Notes under the pieces: model-generated | Databases searched by the model: none | Seen by the model: the letters and a program-made list of their open reading frames with translations, nothing else | Told to the model about the DNA's origin: nothing | Assembly (NCBI GenBank): GCA_903846015.1 | Contig: CAIMZS010000316.1 | Span: 1 to 53,750, forward strand | Length of the DNA stretch: 53,750 nucleotides | Direction of reading: 5' to 3' | From: an uncultured Anaerolineae bacterium | GTDB taxonomy: Bacteria; Chloroflexota; Anaerolineae; Anaerolineales; Villigracilaceae | Shown: positions 34,755 to 42,912 of the stretch, piece after piece | Layout: the number at the start of each line of letters is the position of its first letter | How positions within the stretch are numbered: the stretch's first letter is position 1 | Program-made: the position numbers and the translations under genes

Positions 34755-35231
34755 AATGATGGATGTTTATACGATAAGGAATGGTCGCGTTCCGTCTGGC
34801 GCGTTGACGGGCGGGTTGTTTTTGGTGGATAGGCCCGGCTCGCCCACGGAGTAAAGATCGCTGTAGAATCTATGGGGCCCCTTTTTCTTGGCGAGGGCGT
34901 GCAGATAGTAGCCGAATCATCCGTTGCGTGCCGCAATTCCATTACAATTAGTGTCCATTCTCTCATTTCCTGGGATATTCAAATCATGGATAGCGATTGG
35001 CATAAGTTCCCGAATGCCCAGGTTGAAGAAATTAATCCAGACCGTGAAATTCGAATAGGAAATCGCCTATAGGTTGGTTCCCGCGTGTTAATCCTGAAGG
35101 GAATAGAAACTGGTGATGACAATGTTGTCACGTCCGGTTCTTTGCTTAATAAAAAATATCTCCAGTCGCACCAATTGATTGGGGGAAATCCCGCAAAAGT
35201 CTTAAAGACTGATATTTCACGGCAGCCCTGA
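34755..35231 (+). pseudogene. Hexapeptide-repeat (LbH) O-acetyltransferase remnant with two in-frame TAG codons
   Basis: One reading frame runs from 34755 to TGA at 35229-35231 and keeps the family pattern throughout: GRVVFGG, ARLAHGVKIAVES, LFLGEGVQIVAES, ISWDIQIMDSDWHKF, EIRIGNRL, VGSRVLILKGIETGDDNVV and LIGGNPAKVLKTDIS. These are the left-handed beta-helix turns and C-terminus of colanic-acid-type acetyltransferases, including the ImDxDwH active-site region. The frame is interrupted by TAG at 34830-34832 and at 35070-35072; the second falls where relatives have Trp (TGG). The N-terminus is missing. It lies just before an OafA-type acyltransferase and was probably part of a polysaccharide-modification gene set. 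Confidence 0.8.
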
Positions 35232-35303
35232 TCCTTTTTGATCTTTTTTACTTTTCATTGCTTTAACCCAAAGAACAGTGACATTGGAACCCAGAAAAAT
35301 ACT

Positions 35304-37373
35304 ATGCAATTGGCCTCCGCGACTCAGACAAAGCAGTATTCATATAGACCAGAAATCGATGGAATCAGAGCGCTTGCAGTGCTTGCAGTCATCATTAACC
35401 ACTTTAACAAAGATCTTCTGCCAAGCGGGTATTTAGGCGTAGATATTTTTTTCGTTATCTCTGGATTTGTTATCACTTCTTCGCTCGCTGGTCGTCCCAG
35501 CAAAAACTTTCGTGATTTCCTGATGGGGTTCTACACAAGGCGCATTAAACGCCTGGCTCCAGCATTGCTACTATTCGCGCTGATTACCGGTGTTTCGATA
35601 TGCCTCTTTGATCCTAACCCAGATGCTTCGTTGAAGACTGGCATTGCTTCTCTGTTTGGCATTTCCAACATCTACTTGTTGAAGATTTCCACAGATTACT
35701 TTTCCGCTTCCACAGAATTAAATGTTTTCATCCATACCTGGTCCCTGGGCGTGGAAGAACAATTCTACTTCTTGTTCCCATTGCTGGTTTGGGTCACTGG
35801 ATTTGGTCGTCTGACTTCCAAAGGATCAAGAAATCTGGCCTGGGTTATGGGGGCGTTAGCGTTTGTCTCCCTGGTATCTTTTATGTACGCTTATCAGGTA
35901 AACCAACCTGCTGCTTACTTTTTGATGCCCACCCGTCTATGGGAACTGGGAGCTGGCTGCTTGTTGTTTCTGGGGCTGTCGCATCCAAACAAGTTTCTAC
36001 GTGGCCTTAAAAACATTCCACCCTTGATGGTCTGCGTTGTTATTGTTGCGGTTTTGTTTGCCCCACTCCAATACGCAGTGGAAGCAACTATTGCTGTTGT
36101 CGTGCTCACAGTGACCTTGATTATCTGTCTACGCTCAGGAACGGCTGCCTACGCCATATTCTCTTACCAGCCAGTAGTTTACATCGGTCTGATTTCCTAC
36201 TCACTTTATTTATGGCACTGGGGCATACTATCCCTTAGCCGCTGGACACTCGGCATTCATTGGTGGTCTGTACCCTTCCAAATCGCCTTGCTGCTGCTGT
36301 TATCCAGCGCATCCTATCGGTATATTGAGACCCCCATTCGTCATTCCGATTGGACCTTTCTTCGGTGGCAATCCATTAGAGTTGGGGTCGGTTCTTATGC
36401 CAGCATCGTCGTTTTGCTTGTGGTTCTTAGGTATACGCTTTATGGAAAGCTTTTTACAGGTAACATGGATGTTGAAGATACTAGTTCTTCCTTAATTCTA
36501 TCAAGTCATTTACACATAGAAGAAGCAACACGTAAGATGGTTTACGATTGCAATATGACTCCCCAACTGCTTACAGACGAGTCCTATCGGCCGCAACCAC
36601 TTATCGATAAAAGTTTTATCCAGAACTGCCTTAAAAGTTCGACACCGGGAAAGAACAAGTTGGTGCTTATTGGAGACAGTTTTGCGCAGGTGTCCGCAGG
36701 ACACCTTGCCGTTATTGCCGCAGATATAAATTATGACTTTCGGATAATTTTTGGATATGACTGCCCATACCCACTGCGATATTCCGAAATAAAGTCACAC
36801 GCTAGAGAAAAGTGTTCGATGGTAGACGATGAACTGCTCATCAGCGAATTGATATCCAGTTTAAACAAAGGTGATATCTTGGTATTGCGATTATATCTGC
36901 CCAAAAATCAATATCTACTTTACGGGGGAGCAGGCAAACTGCCGCCAGCAGATGCCTATGACCAGGCACTCCGTAGTCTTATTGATAGCGTCAAAAGCAA
37001 GGATGCAAAACTTATTGTTGTTGGGGCAAATCCGACATTATCCCAAAATCTTGTTAATGCATTGAGACCGCAATGGTTCAAACTTGCTTCTTCAGTGGAG
37101 AGTATTCTCCCATCGGAGAATAACGAGACAGCGTATTTTCATAGTAACGATCTTCATCTTAGAGAATTCTTCGACAATCTTGAAGGCGCATCTTTCTTCT
37201 CCCTTGAAACATATATTTGCAATTCATCGGGAGAATGTCCTATCCATGATGGGGATAAGATGTTATATACCGACAATCAGCATTTATCCCTATATGCCCA
37301 TTCCCTGTTCTTTGATGAGTTGGACAGGCATATCAAGGGATTAGCCGAACTCACGAGCAAAGAAAGTCCATGA
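35304..37373 (+). CDS. OafA/YrhL-type membrane acyltransferase with SGNH C-terminal domain
   Basis: This 689-residue polysaccharide O-acetyltransferase has an acyltransferase-3 domain with about ten helices. N-terminal marks are YRPEIDGIRALAVLAVIINH, GYLGVDIFFVISGFVIT and HTWSLGVEEQFYFLFPLL. The periplasmic C-terminal SGNH domain (about 430-680) has the Ser nucleophile motif KLVLIGDSFAQVSAGHL and the Asp/His pair in YTDNQHLSLYAHSLF. Domain 1 moves acetyl across the membrane and domain 2 transfers it to glycan. ATG at 35304 is chosen because upstream codons do not resemble the family and lack a ribosome binding site. The next intact gene begins 1.1 kb downstream, after decayed fragments. Confidence 0.92.
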   Translation: MQLASATQTKQYSYRPEIDGIRALAVLAVIINHFNKDLLPSGYLGVDIFFVISGFVITSSLAGRPSKNFRDFLMGFYTRRIKRLAPALLLFALITGVSICLFDPNPDASLKTGIASLFGISNIYLLKISTDYFSASTELNVFIHTWSLGVEEQFYFLFPLLVWVTGFGRLTSKGSRNLAWVMGALAFVSLVSFMYAYQVNQPAAYFLMPTRLWELGAGCLLFLGLSHPNKFLRGLKNIPPLMVCVVIVAVLFAPLQYAVEATIAVVVLTVTLIICLRSGTAAYAIFSYQPVVYIGLISYSLYLWHWGILSLSRWTLGIHWWSVPFQIALLLLLSSASYRYIETPIRHSDWTFLRWQSIRVGVGSYASIVVLLVVLRYTLYGKLFTGNMDVEDTSSSLILSSHLHIEEATRKMVYDCNMTPQLLTDESYRPQPLIDKSFIQNCLKSSTPGKNKLVLIGDSFAQVSAGHLAVIAADINYDFRIIFGYDCPYPLRYSEIKSHAREKCSMVDDELLISELISSLNKGDILVLRLYLPKNQYLLYGGAGKLPPADAYDQALRSLIDSVKSKDAKLIVVGANPTLSQNLVNALRPQWFKLASSVESILPSENNETAYFHSNDLHLREFFDNLEGASFFSLETYICNSSGECPIHDGDKMLYTDNQHLSLYAHSLFFDELDRHIKGLAELTSKESP

Positions 37374-37581
37374 TGTTGTGCAAGGGTAATTCCGGATGCT
37401 TTAGCACTAACAATAGCGATTCTTTCTATTCCAGGGTTTTCGCAATGCGTTTTTATGGTTCGTTCTACCCAGTCTGAGCGGCAAAGAACATACTGAACTC
37501 ATGGATATTTCCTGTCGTTATGAAGTCCATGAGCTTATCCGACCTTTGGCGATTTGAAAAGTTCAATTTTTTTGTTGAATC
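37374..37581. other. Degenerate stretch after the acyltransferase
   Basis: No supportable gene. Several short frames are interrupted by stops and may be the decayed 5' part of the following fragment. CCGGATGCTTTAGCAC near 37393 faintly resembles the junction repeat core. Confidence 0.3.
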
Positions 37582-37941
37582 TTGCGACTCGCCGATTATT
37601 TGCACAAGACTTACGCTAACGACATCAACAACCCCCATTTTTATTTTTATCCAGGTTTCTCTGATTGGGATATTGCCCAATGCAAGTTGGTTGAGGGTTT
37701 CGAAAGTGTTTATCCATTCAAATTTGCCACGAAATATCACAGCGCCACTGGTTATGCAATCAATTTTCCGGATATTTTTTCTCAAAGCCGGGAAAAAATA
37801 TTTGGCCTATATGCGCATTATCAAAATTCACTCATCTCTCCGCTATCGTTTTCCTTGCGAACTTCTGGCTTGGTGAAAAGTTTGGCTTTCAAAGCTAATA
37901 ATGCAAGGCTGAAAATACTCAAAAACCGATTTTCCGGTTAG
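37582..37941 (+). pseudogene. Unrecognised gene fragment, probably 3' remnant
   Basis: A 119-codon open frame begins only with TTG, with no ribosome binding site and stop codons just upstream, so it looks like the 3' end of a larger broken gene. The product is rich in aromatic residues (HFYFYPGFSDWDIAQCKLVE, SATGYAINFPDIF, LYAHYQNSLISPLSF) and ends with a basic helix (KSLAFKANNARLKILKNRF). I do not recognise the family. Its surroundings (acyltransferase upstream, kinase remnant downstream) suggest leftover polysaccharide or surface-biosynthesis DNA. It could also be a real short protein, but that is less likely. Confidence 0.35.
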
Positions 37942-37963
37942 AACATTTTTTTATGACATGAAA

Positions 37964-38249
37964 GTCGCTGGTTGCATCCCTGGAAGATTACCTCAGCGAA
38001 TACAGCGCCAGTACTTAAATATTCGCAAACACGCTGAGGCGTACCAGCCCGAGGTAATGTTTAGCCTGGATGAAGCAAGTGTGCAGTTGATTATTTCTGA
38101 TGACGGTATTGGTTTTGACTTAAGATGAATTCTTGCTGAAAATTCATCCAATTCCGGGCTGAGCAAGATGAGTTGGCGCACTGAAAAAATGGGGGCAGGC
38201 TGGAAATTCGCTTAACTCTGGGGTGTGGCACCAAAATCATTGCCCATAA
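37964..38249 (+). pseudogene. Decayed partial copy of the sensor-fusion kinase gene
   Basis: This stretch is clearly homologous at DNA level to 33369-33753 of the NarX-NarL fusion. The first block (37964-38014) matches 33369-33419. The second (from about 38016) resumes at about 33520 with TTCGCAAACACGCTGAGGC, so about 100 bases are missing. Shared long runs include TTTAGCCTGGATGAA and TCTGATGACGGTATTGGTTT. Stop codons and single-base losses (ATGGGGGCAGG for ATGGGGGGCAGG) destroy the frame. It covers the HATPase N-box to the end of the kinase domain. It is a relic of duplication or of a second sensor gene. Confidence 0.88.
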
Positions 38250-38391
38250 GCGCAGTAGCGCAAAACTCGCTATTCCAAATCATCACGGGACGCGGACAAG
38301 CGCGGAAAAAGCAAAAATCTCAGCGTTCTTTGGTGCACTCTGCAGTGAAAGCTTCTTTTTGCAGATGATGCAGATGAATTATATGAAGGAG

Positions 38392-38431
38392 ACTGGACTT
38401 TTACTGAACCCTGGCTAAGCCAAAGTCCAGT
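38392..38431. repeat. 10-bp perfect inverted repeat upstream of the pseudo-receiver gene
   Basis: ACTGGACTTT (38392-38401) and AAAGTCCAGT (38422-38431) flank 20 bases and end 34 bases before the ATG at 38466. It may be an operator, or a leader hairpin. No T-run follows. Confidence 0.45.
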
Positions 38432-38465
38432 GACAGGGGTGTTGCTATGGTGTAAAACTAAGCTT

Positions 38466-38783
38466 ATGAAAATAAAGGTTTTGCTATATGGAAAATCAGT
38501 CTTGATGGCAGGGCTGGCAACAAGCCTGGTGGATAAACCGGACTTGTGTATTTTCCTGGGAAATTTGCAAAATCTTGATGATCTTCCCGTTCCAGATTTG
38601 ATCATTGCTGACTTGAGTGACAGCGAAACAGTCCGTGCGCTGCCCGCTTTATGTTCGCATCCAGGCATCCCACTCTTAAGTGTCAACGCTGCCACATCAA
38701 CCCTGACCATCATCTCAGGAGAATCCCATGATATCAACTCTATTCAAGAGTTGATATCATTAATTTCGAAAATCCTAGGATAA
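38466..38783 (+). CDS. Small pseudo-receiver-like protein
   Basis: This 105-residue protein resembles a degenerate response-regulator receiver fold. It has a beta1-helix1 start (MKIKVLLYGKSVLMAGLATS), a beta3 segment (VPDLIIADLSDSETV) where the phosphoacceptor Asp would lie, and later LLSVNAATSTLTIISGES then NSIQELISLI. The acidic pocket and the conserved Thr/Lys are not evident, so phosphorylation is doubtful. ATG at 38466 starts the conserved part. The last codons contain a perfect 12-bp DNA hairpin (38730-38758). It sits next to the kinase remnant, suggesting a former sensory locus. Function unknown. Confidence 0.55.
   Translation: MKIKVLLYGKSVLMAGLATSLVDKPDLCIFLGNLQNLDDLPVPDLIIADLSDSETVRALPALCSHPGIPLLSVNAATSTLTIISGESHDINSIQELISLISKILG
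38730..38758 (+). other. 12-bp perfect hairpin within the 3' end of the pseudo-receiver gene
   Basis: GATATCAACTCT (38730-38741) and AGAGTTGATATC (38747-38758) surround the loop ATTCA. It encodes part of the C-terminal helix but is a strong dyad in DNA and RNA. It contains TCAAC/GTTGA, the same half-sites as the dyads upstream of the radical SAM gene. Confidence 0.5.
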
Positions 38784-38797
38784 AACACAAAGGTCGA

Positions 38798-38846
38798 ACA
38801 CAATTTGAGTTGAATTGATCATAAAAGCCTCAACTTAGCATTGTGT
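38798..38846 (+). terminator. Possible 3' hairpin of the pseudo-receiver gene
   Basis: ACACAAT (38798-38804) pairs with ATTGTGT (38840-38846), and AGTTGA (38808-38813) pairs with TCAACT (38830-38835). It lies 15 bases after the stop codon, but no U-tract follows, so termination is uncertain. Confidence 0.35.
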
Positions 38847-38914
38847 GAATGACCGTCAGCTCTTATGAGAATGTCCCCGCCGCGCCAGCCTCACCTGGAT
38901 CGAGAAACAATAAA

Positions 38915-38950
38915 TCAACATTTGTTGAGAGAAAAATCAACGCCTGTTGA
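38915..38950. promoter_or_regulatory. Two tandem TCAAC-N4-GTTGA dyads, 22-bp apart
   Basis: TCAACATTTGTTGA (38915-38928) and TCAACGCCTGTTGA (38937-38950) are the same dyad with different centres, offset by exactly 22 bp, or two helical turns. Both are preceded by AAA. This is the layout of paired operators for a dimeric repressor. The form recalls the GAAC-N4-GTTC LexA box of Firmicutes with one changed base per arm, but the regulator is not known. Confidence 0.6.
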
Positions 38951-38983
38951 ACCGATTTTCGTTAAAGACTGGCATAATGAAGG

Positions 38984-39017
38984 ATAATTGTTGGGAATAA
39001 TCCCAACAATTATGGAG
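38984..39017 (+). promoter_or_regulatory. 13-bp perfect palindrome abutting the radical SAM ribosome binding site
   Basis: ATAATTGTTGGGA (38984-38996) and TCCCAACAATTAT (39001-39013) flank the loop ATAA. GGAG (39014-39017), the ribosome binding site for the ATG at 39024, follows with no gap. As RNA it would be a hairpin touching the ribosome binding site; as DNA it could be an operator. Confidence 0.6.
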
Positions 39018-39023
39018 ATGAAA

Positions 39024-40253
39024 ATGAATAATATATTTGAATTGGAAAATATAAGCCCCAACCAGGGTTCTGTGGTGAATCTTAAAGGTTTATCCCCAGA
39101 AATCGTTGATAGCGACTACCTCAACCAGCTTGGGGTTGCAGTCCTGCCGTCTTTGGAAACCCTGGCAGGTTTGATCAGTGGCTCAAAATTTTTTAAGGAA
39201 CGGCTCGCCAATGGGACTATTATCCCCAGGCCGCATGTAGAATTAGCCGAAGTGGATTTAAACAGCCAGTTTGAAATCCACAATTACACGGGCGCTTGCC
39301 CTGTGTTGACCTACGAGATAAATCCGGTGGTTGGCTGCAACGTTGGTTGTCTCTACTGCCTGGTGACCGATGGCATTCATGAACAGGAATTGAAAGCTTA
39401 TACCAATTACCACTTGCTGGTACGGCGCATTTTGGAAGAGAAAAAGGGTGAACGGCATTATTATTATTTCTCGCCCAAAACAGAAGCCTTCCAGGAGCCA
39501 ACCCTGCAAACCGGTATCGCGCATGATATCTTGCGCGAATTTATTGTTCATTTTGAAAAATACCCCACTTCCAAAGCCCGGCTTTTTATCGCTTCCAAGG
39601 CTGGCATCAACCAGCTACTGGTGAAACATAATGGGGAAAGCATTATTGATCTGTTCGTGAAACTCAAAAACCGCATGCAGTTTAATACCAGCCTTTCCAT
39701 TATGCCCGCCCATCTGCGTGATGCGCTCGAGCCCTTTGCGGCGCCGCTCGAAGAACGTTTGCAGGCAGTCATGCTTTGCCACGAACGTGGTGTACTCGCC
39801 AATTCGGCCCTGGTGCAGCCTATTGTCGCTCCCTACCTGACGGACGAGATCATGCACGAGTTCTTTGGAAAACTGAAAGATGCCGGAATTATCAACTACA
39901 AACCCGAGTTTTTGACGGCTTGTATGGAAAACCTGGCCATGATTGGGCAGCTTCAGGGTTATTATGACAGGGATATGGAAAAAACCCTGTACGAATATTA
40001 CATCTCGCCTGAGAACATCGATCACAAAAAGCAGCGCGGGCGCACTGCCCCCAACCGCGAATTGAGCGCCAAGTATTTGCATCAGATGATGGCGATCAGT
40101 CAGCAATACGATCTGACCACCAGTATTTGCTATTGGGTACGCGGGCAGCTTAAAATCTCCACCCAGGAGATCCCGATGGTCAACAGCAACGGATTTCAGT
40201 GCCTGGGTTACCAGCGCCGCCTGTTTGAAGACGAAAAAGTTTTATCGGATTAG
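39024..40253 (+). CDS. Radical SAM protein
   Basis: This 409-residue radical S-adenosylmethionine enzyme has the cluster-binding motif CNVGCLYC (C105, C109, C112), preceded by YEINPVVG. Further on it has the TIM-barrel strands YYYFSPKTEAFQEPTLQTGI, ARLFIASKAG and RMQFNTSLSIMP. The overall pattern (KxEAF near the barrel, FIASKAG, SLSIMP) recalls the spore photoproduct lyase-like group, but the specific activity is not determinable. The start at 39024 is chosen because GGAG lies 6 bases upstream; earlier in-frame codons fall inside the palindrome. It stands alone, behind two operator-like dyads and the palindrome, so it is probably tightly regulated. Confidence 0.8.
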   Translation: MNNIFELENISPNQGSVVNLKGLSPEIVDSDYLNQLGVAVLPSLETLAGLISGSKFFKERLANGTIIPRPHVELAEVDLNSQFEIHNYTGACPVLTYEINPVVGCNVGCLYCLVTDGIHEQELKAYTNYHLLVRRILEEKKGERHYYYFSPKTEAFQEPTLQTGIAHDILREFIVHFEKYPTSKARLFIASKAGINQLLVKHNGESIIDLFVKLKNRMQFNTSLSIMPAHLRDALEPFAAPLEERLQAVMLCHERGVLANSALVQPIVAPYLTDEIMHEFFGKLKDAGIINYKPEFLTACMENLAMIGQLQGYYDRDMEKTLYEYYISPENIDHKKQRGRTAPNRELSAKYLHQMMAISQQYDLTTSICYWVRGQLKISTQEIPMVNSNGFQCLGYQRRLFEDEKVLSD

Positions 40254-40559
40254 CACTCTGCAACAATATTATTCCACTCCAGGCTTGGCTACTCAATCAG
40301 CCTCTTTTAAAGGTTGATATTCCAGTGTCTGGTAAGTATATTCAAAAATCACATTGAACCTTGACCGGGAAAGGCCATGTCCAAAGTGATGTCATCTATT
40401 GAAAAAATCGTCCGCATAGCAAGTTTATGTCGGAAGGGCGGATGCATCCCAAAAATATTGAGATCTTCTTTTTTCCATGAGATAGTATAAAATCAGGCCA
40501 GCTAAAAAAAATAATAATCAATGCTGCCGTGATAAACTAATGATCTTGAAAGGTCTACG
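40254..40559. other. Intergenic region before the polysaccharide cluster
   Basis: This 306-base gap has no gene. The AT-rich end contains AGTATAAAATC near 40488, a possible -10 region for the cluster promoter, with TTGAGA upstream as a weak -35. No junction repeat of the CCCGGTT type was found in it. Confidence 0.4.
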
Positions 40560-42155
40560 ATGAACCCACTCGAACAAAATAAAGAAGTCATATCATTTTC
40601 CCGCATAAAAGAGTATTTTTACTTACTCGTCTCTTGGGCCTGGGTAATTGTGCTTGCAGGCGCAGTTGCAGGAGCAGCAGCCTATATAATCTCGATTCGC
40701 ACCACGCCCATTTACCAGACCACCGCGCGTTTATTGGTGAGCGAACCGCCCGCCGTTCGCAGCCTGGACAACAGCACTATGATCAACGTCCAGTTGACAA
40801 CCAGCACTTATGCTGAAATGTTGACTGACCAGATTGTATTGCAAGGCGTGATTGACAAGCTGGGGTTGCAGATCAAACCTGCTCGACTCCAGGGCGCTGT
40901 CAGTGTTGCTGTTGTAAAAGGTACCCAGTTATTGGAAATTACCGTCGAAGATCCCGACCCTGCTCAGGCTGTTGCAATTGCAGACACGCTTGGTAAAGTC
41001 TTTGCCCTGCGCATCCACGATCTGCAATCGCAGCGCTATGCATCCACTCAAGAAGGGCTTGCAAAACAGGTCAGCGACATCGAAAACCAGATTAATATAA
41101 CCAGCCTGGCTCAAGCCAGTGAAAAAGACCCGGTTCAAAAATTGCAAATTGATGCGCGCCTGGTTCAATACCGCAATTTGTATTCCAGCCTGGTAACCAA
41201 TTTTGAACAAATCCGCCTGGCGGAAGTCCAGACCAGCACGAATGTGGTCATTGCCCAGCCTGCCGTTTTCCAGACTGCTCCAGTCAGACCACGGACAATG
41301 CTTAATGTCATTGTGGGTATATTTACAGGCATGCTGCTGGCCGTTGCGCTGATATTTGGCATTGAAGCGCTGGACGACACCATTAAAAATCCGGATGATA
41401 TCCGTCAGAACTTTAACCTGTCGATTCTCGGCATGATCTCCAACCATGAAATGGCCGATCAAAAACCGATCAGTCAGACCCAGCCGCGTTCGCCGGTGGC
41501 TGAAGCGTTCCGCTCAATGCGCACAAACATTACCTTTGCCAGTGTGGATAGACCTCTGCGCCGTATCCTGATTACCAGCCCGACACCTCAGGATGGAAAG
41601 ACAACTGTGTCGTCAAACCTGGCTGTGGTTCTGGCCAATAGTGAAAAAAAGGTGGTACTTCTGGATGCAGATCTACGCCGCCCACAGATTCACAGCAAAT
41701 TTGGATTGGTGAACCGCGCCGGGCTGAGCGAACTGTTTGTTCATGATCTGGACAGCCTGAAGGACGTTATCCAATTCGGAGATGCGTCCGAACTGGGCGT
41801 GATCACCTCAGGCGGCTTGCCCCCCAATCCATCGGAACTTTTGACCTCCAACAAGATGATCCAGATCCTTGACCGGATTAACCAGGATTATGATTTGATC
41901 CTGATCGACACACCACCCGTACTGAGCGTGACAGATGCAGTCGCCCTGGCCCCGCGCATGGACGGTGTCATCCTGGTGATAAAGCCGGGCAAGACCCGCC
42001 AAAAGGATTTGCAGCAGACCATTGAAGAGTTAAACGGTGTGGGTGCGCATATCCTGGGCGTGGTACTGAACAATGTCAACACGGGAAGCCGCAAATATGG
42101 GTATTACTATGGCCAGTATCATTCCAAATATTCACATTATTATCGAGCCGCATAA
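40560..42155 (+). CDS. Polysaccharide chain-length regulator and tyrosine autokinase (Wzz-BY-kinase fusion)
   Basis: This 531-residue co-polymerase controls polymer length and export by cycles of tyrosine autophosphorylation. The Wzz domain lies between two helices (28-47 and 249-268), with the Pro-rich PVRPRTMLN before the second. The BY-kinase domain has Walker A PTPQDGKTT (341-349), Walker A' VVLLDADLRRP (365-375) and Walker B LILIDTPPVLS near 445. The tail is Tyr-rich (YGYYYGQYHSKYSHYY), the autophosphorylation cluster. GAAAGG precedes the ATG. It is the first gene of the polysaccharide cluster and a marker for a Wzy-type polymerisation pathway. Confidence 0.94.
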   Translation: MNPLEQNKEVISFSRIKEYFYLLVSWAWVIVLAGAVAGAAAYIISIRTTPIYQTTARLLVSEPPAVRSLDNSTMINVQLTTSTYAEMLTDQIVLQGVIDKLGLQIKPARLQGAVSVAVVKGTQLLEITVEDPDPAQAVAIADTLGKVFALRIHDLQSQRYASTQEGLAKQVSDIENQINITSLAQASEKDPVQKLQIDARLVQYRNLYSSLVTNFEQIRLAEVQTSTNVVIAQPAVFQTAPVRPRTMLNVIVGIFTGMLLAVALIFGIEALDDTIKNPDDIRQNFNLSILGMISNHEMADQKPISQTQPRSPVAEAFRSMRTNITFASVDRPLRRILITSPTPQDGKTTVSSNLAVVLANSEKKVVLLDADLRRPQIHSKFGLVNRAGLSELFVHDLDSLKDVIQFGDASELGVITSGGLPPNPSELLTSNKMIQILDRINQDYDLILIDTPPVLSVTDAVALAPRMDGVILVIKPGKTRQKDLQQTIEELNGVGAHILGVVLNNVNTGSRKYGYYYGQYHSKYSHYYRAA

Positions 42156-42210
42156 ATAGTACCGCTCGCGGTTGGCTTAACACCTCGAATACCCGATACC
42201 GATCTGGAAT

Positions 42211-42250
42211 GGTACCCGGTTCTAGCATGGCGATTTATCGCCGTGTCTGG
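42211..42250 (+). repeat. Junction repeat copy 1 (hairpin form)
   Basis: This 40-base copy begins TACCCGGTTCTAGCATGG and continues GATTTATCGCCGTGTCTGG. Within it GGCGAT pairs with ATCGCC around TT. It is nearly identical to the copy at 48331-48370. It lies between the Wzz-kinase gene and the broken permease. Confidence 0.75.
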
Positions 42251-42414
42251 CGAATTCGATATTTGCAACTCATTTTCTTGTAAAGCAGTACATTAAGCGC
42301 ATCTTGGAATTTCGTTGCAGTGCGGGTTTGACGTGGATTCCATTGGGTTTTCCCCGGGCGAGTGATTTACGGCGATTATGTGAGTTGACCAGGTACCAGG
42401 CAGGTTAGACATCT

Positions 42415-42910
42415 ATGTCCGCATCCGAAACCCCAAAATTAAGTTTTTCCCCAATTGTTTACGTACCTTCGCATGGCTGGATATCGCTTAATCTGCGTGA
42501 AGTCTGGAACTATCGCGAGCTGTTGGTTTTTCTTACCTGGCGCGATATCAAGGTGCGCTACGACCAGGCCGCGCTTGGGGTCAGTTGGGCCGCTGGCGGT
42601 AGGATTGTGGCTCTCGGCGCTCAAATTGCAGTATCGTGACGTGACATATGCCATTCTGTTTATCATTCAAGCCTGGATGTACGCCTCGCCAGTAGATTAT
42701 TCCTCCGGGTTGGTCCCACAGGGCAATTGGCGCATCCTTTACGGGCTTAACCCTCTGGCCGGGGTCATTCAAGGATTCCGCTGGGCATTGCTGGATGCCG
42801 CCCGGCCGGATTCGTTAATGGTTATGTCAGTGATTATTATGCTCATGCTGCTAATAAGCGGTTTGTATTATTTTAAACGCATGGAAAAAACCTTCGCGGA
42901 TGTGGTGTAA
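42415..42910 (+). pseudogene. ABC-2 polysaccharide exporter permease with internal deletion (Wzm-like)
   Basis: The N-terminal 60 codons are normal for a Wzm-type permease (VWNYRELLVFLTWRDIKVRY, then QAALGVSWA). The C-terminal 100 codons are also normal ([71 protein letters not shown]). Between them, at about 42585-42600, the middle of the protein is missing: roughly 130 codons containing the central membrane helices. The two parts are in different frames. The first frame stops at 42639. The intact ATPase follows 2 bases later. Without another permease elsewhere, this exporter cannot work. Confidence 0.85.
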
Positions 42911-42912
42911 GG

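Noticed and set aside
34830..35072. TAG recoding (readthrough as an amino acid) in the acetyltransferase
   Set aside because: There is no sign of a recoded TAG in neighbouring intact genes, and the N-terminus is also missing, so decay is simpler.
34474..38465. Insertion sequence as the cause of the scrambled region
   Set aside because: No transposase, terminal inverted repeats or target-site duplication could be identified.
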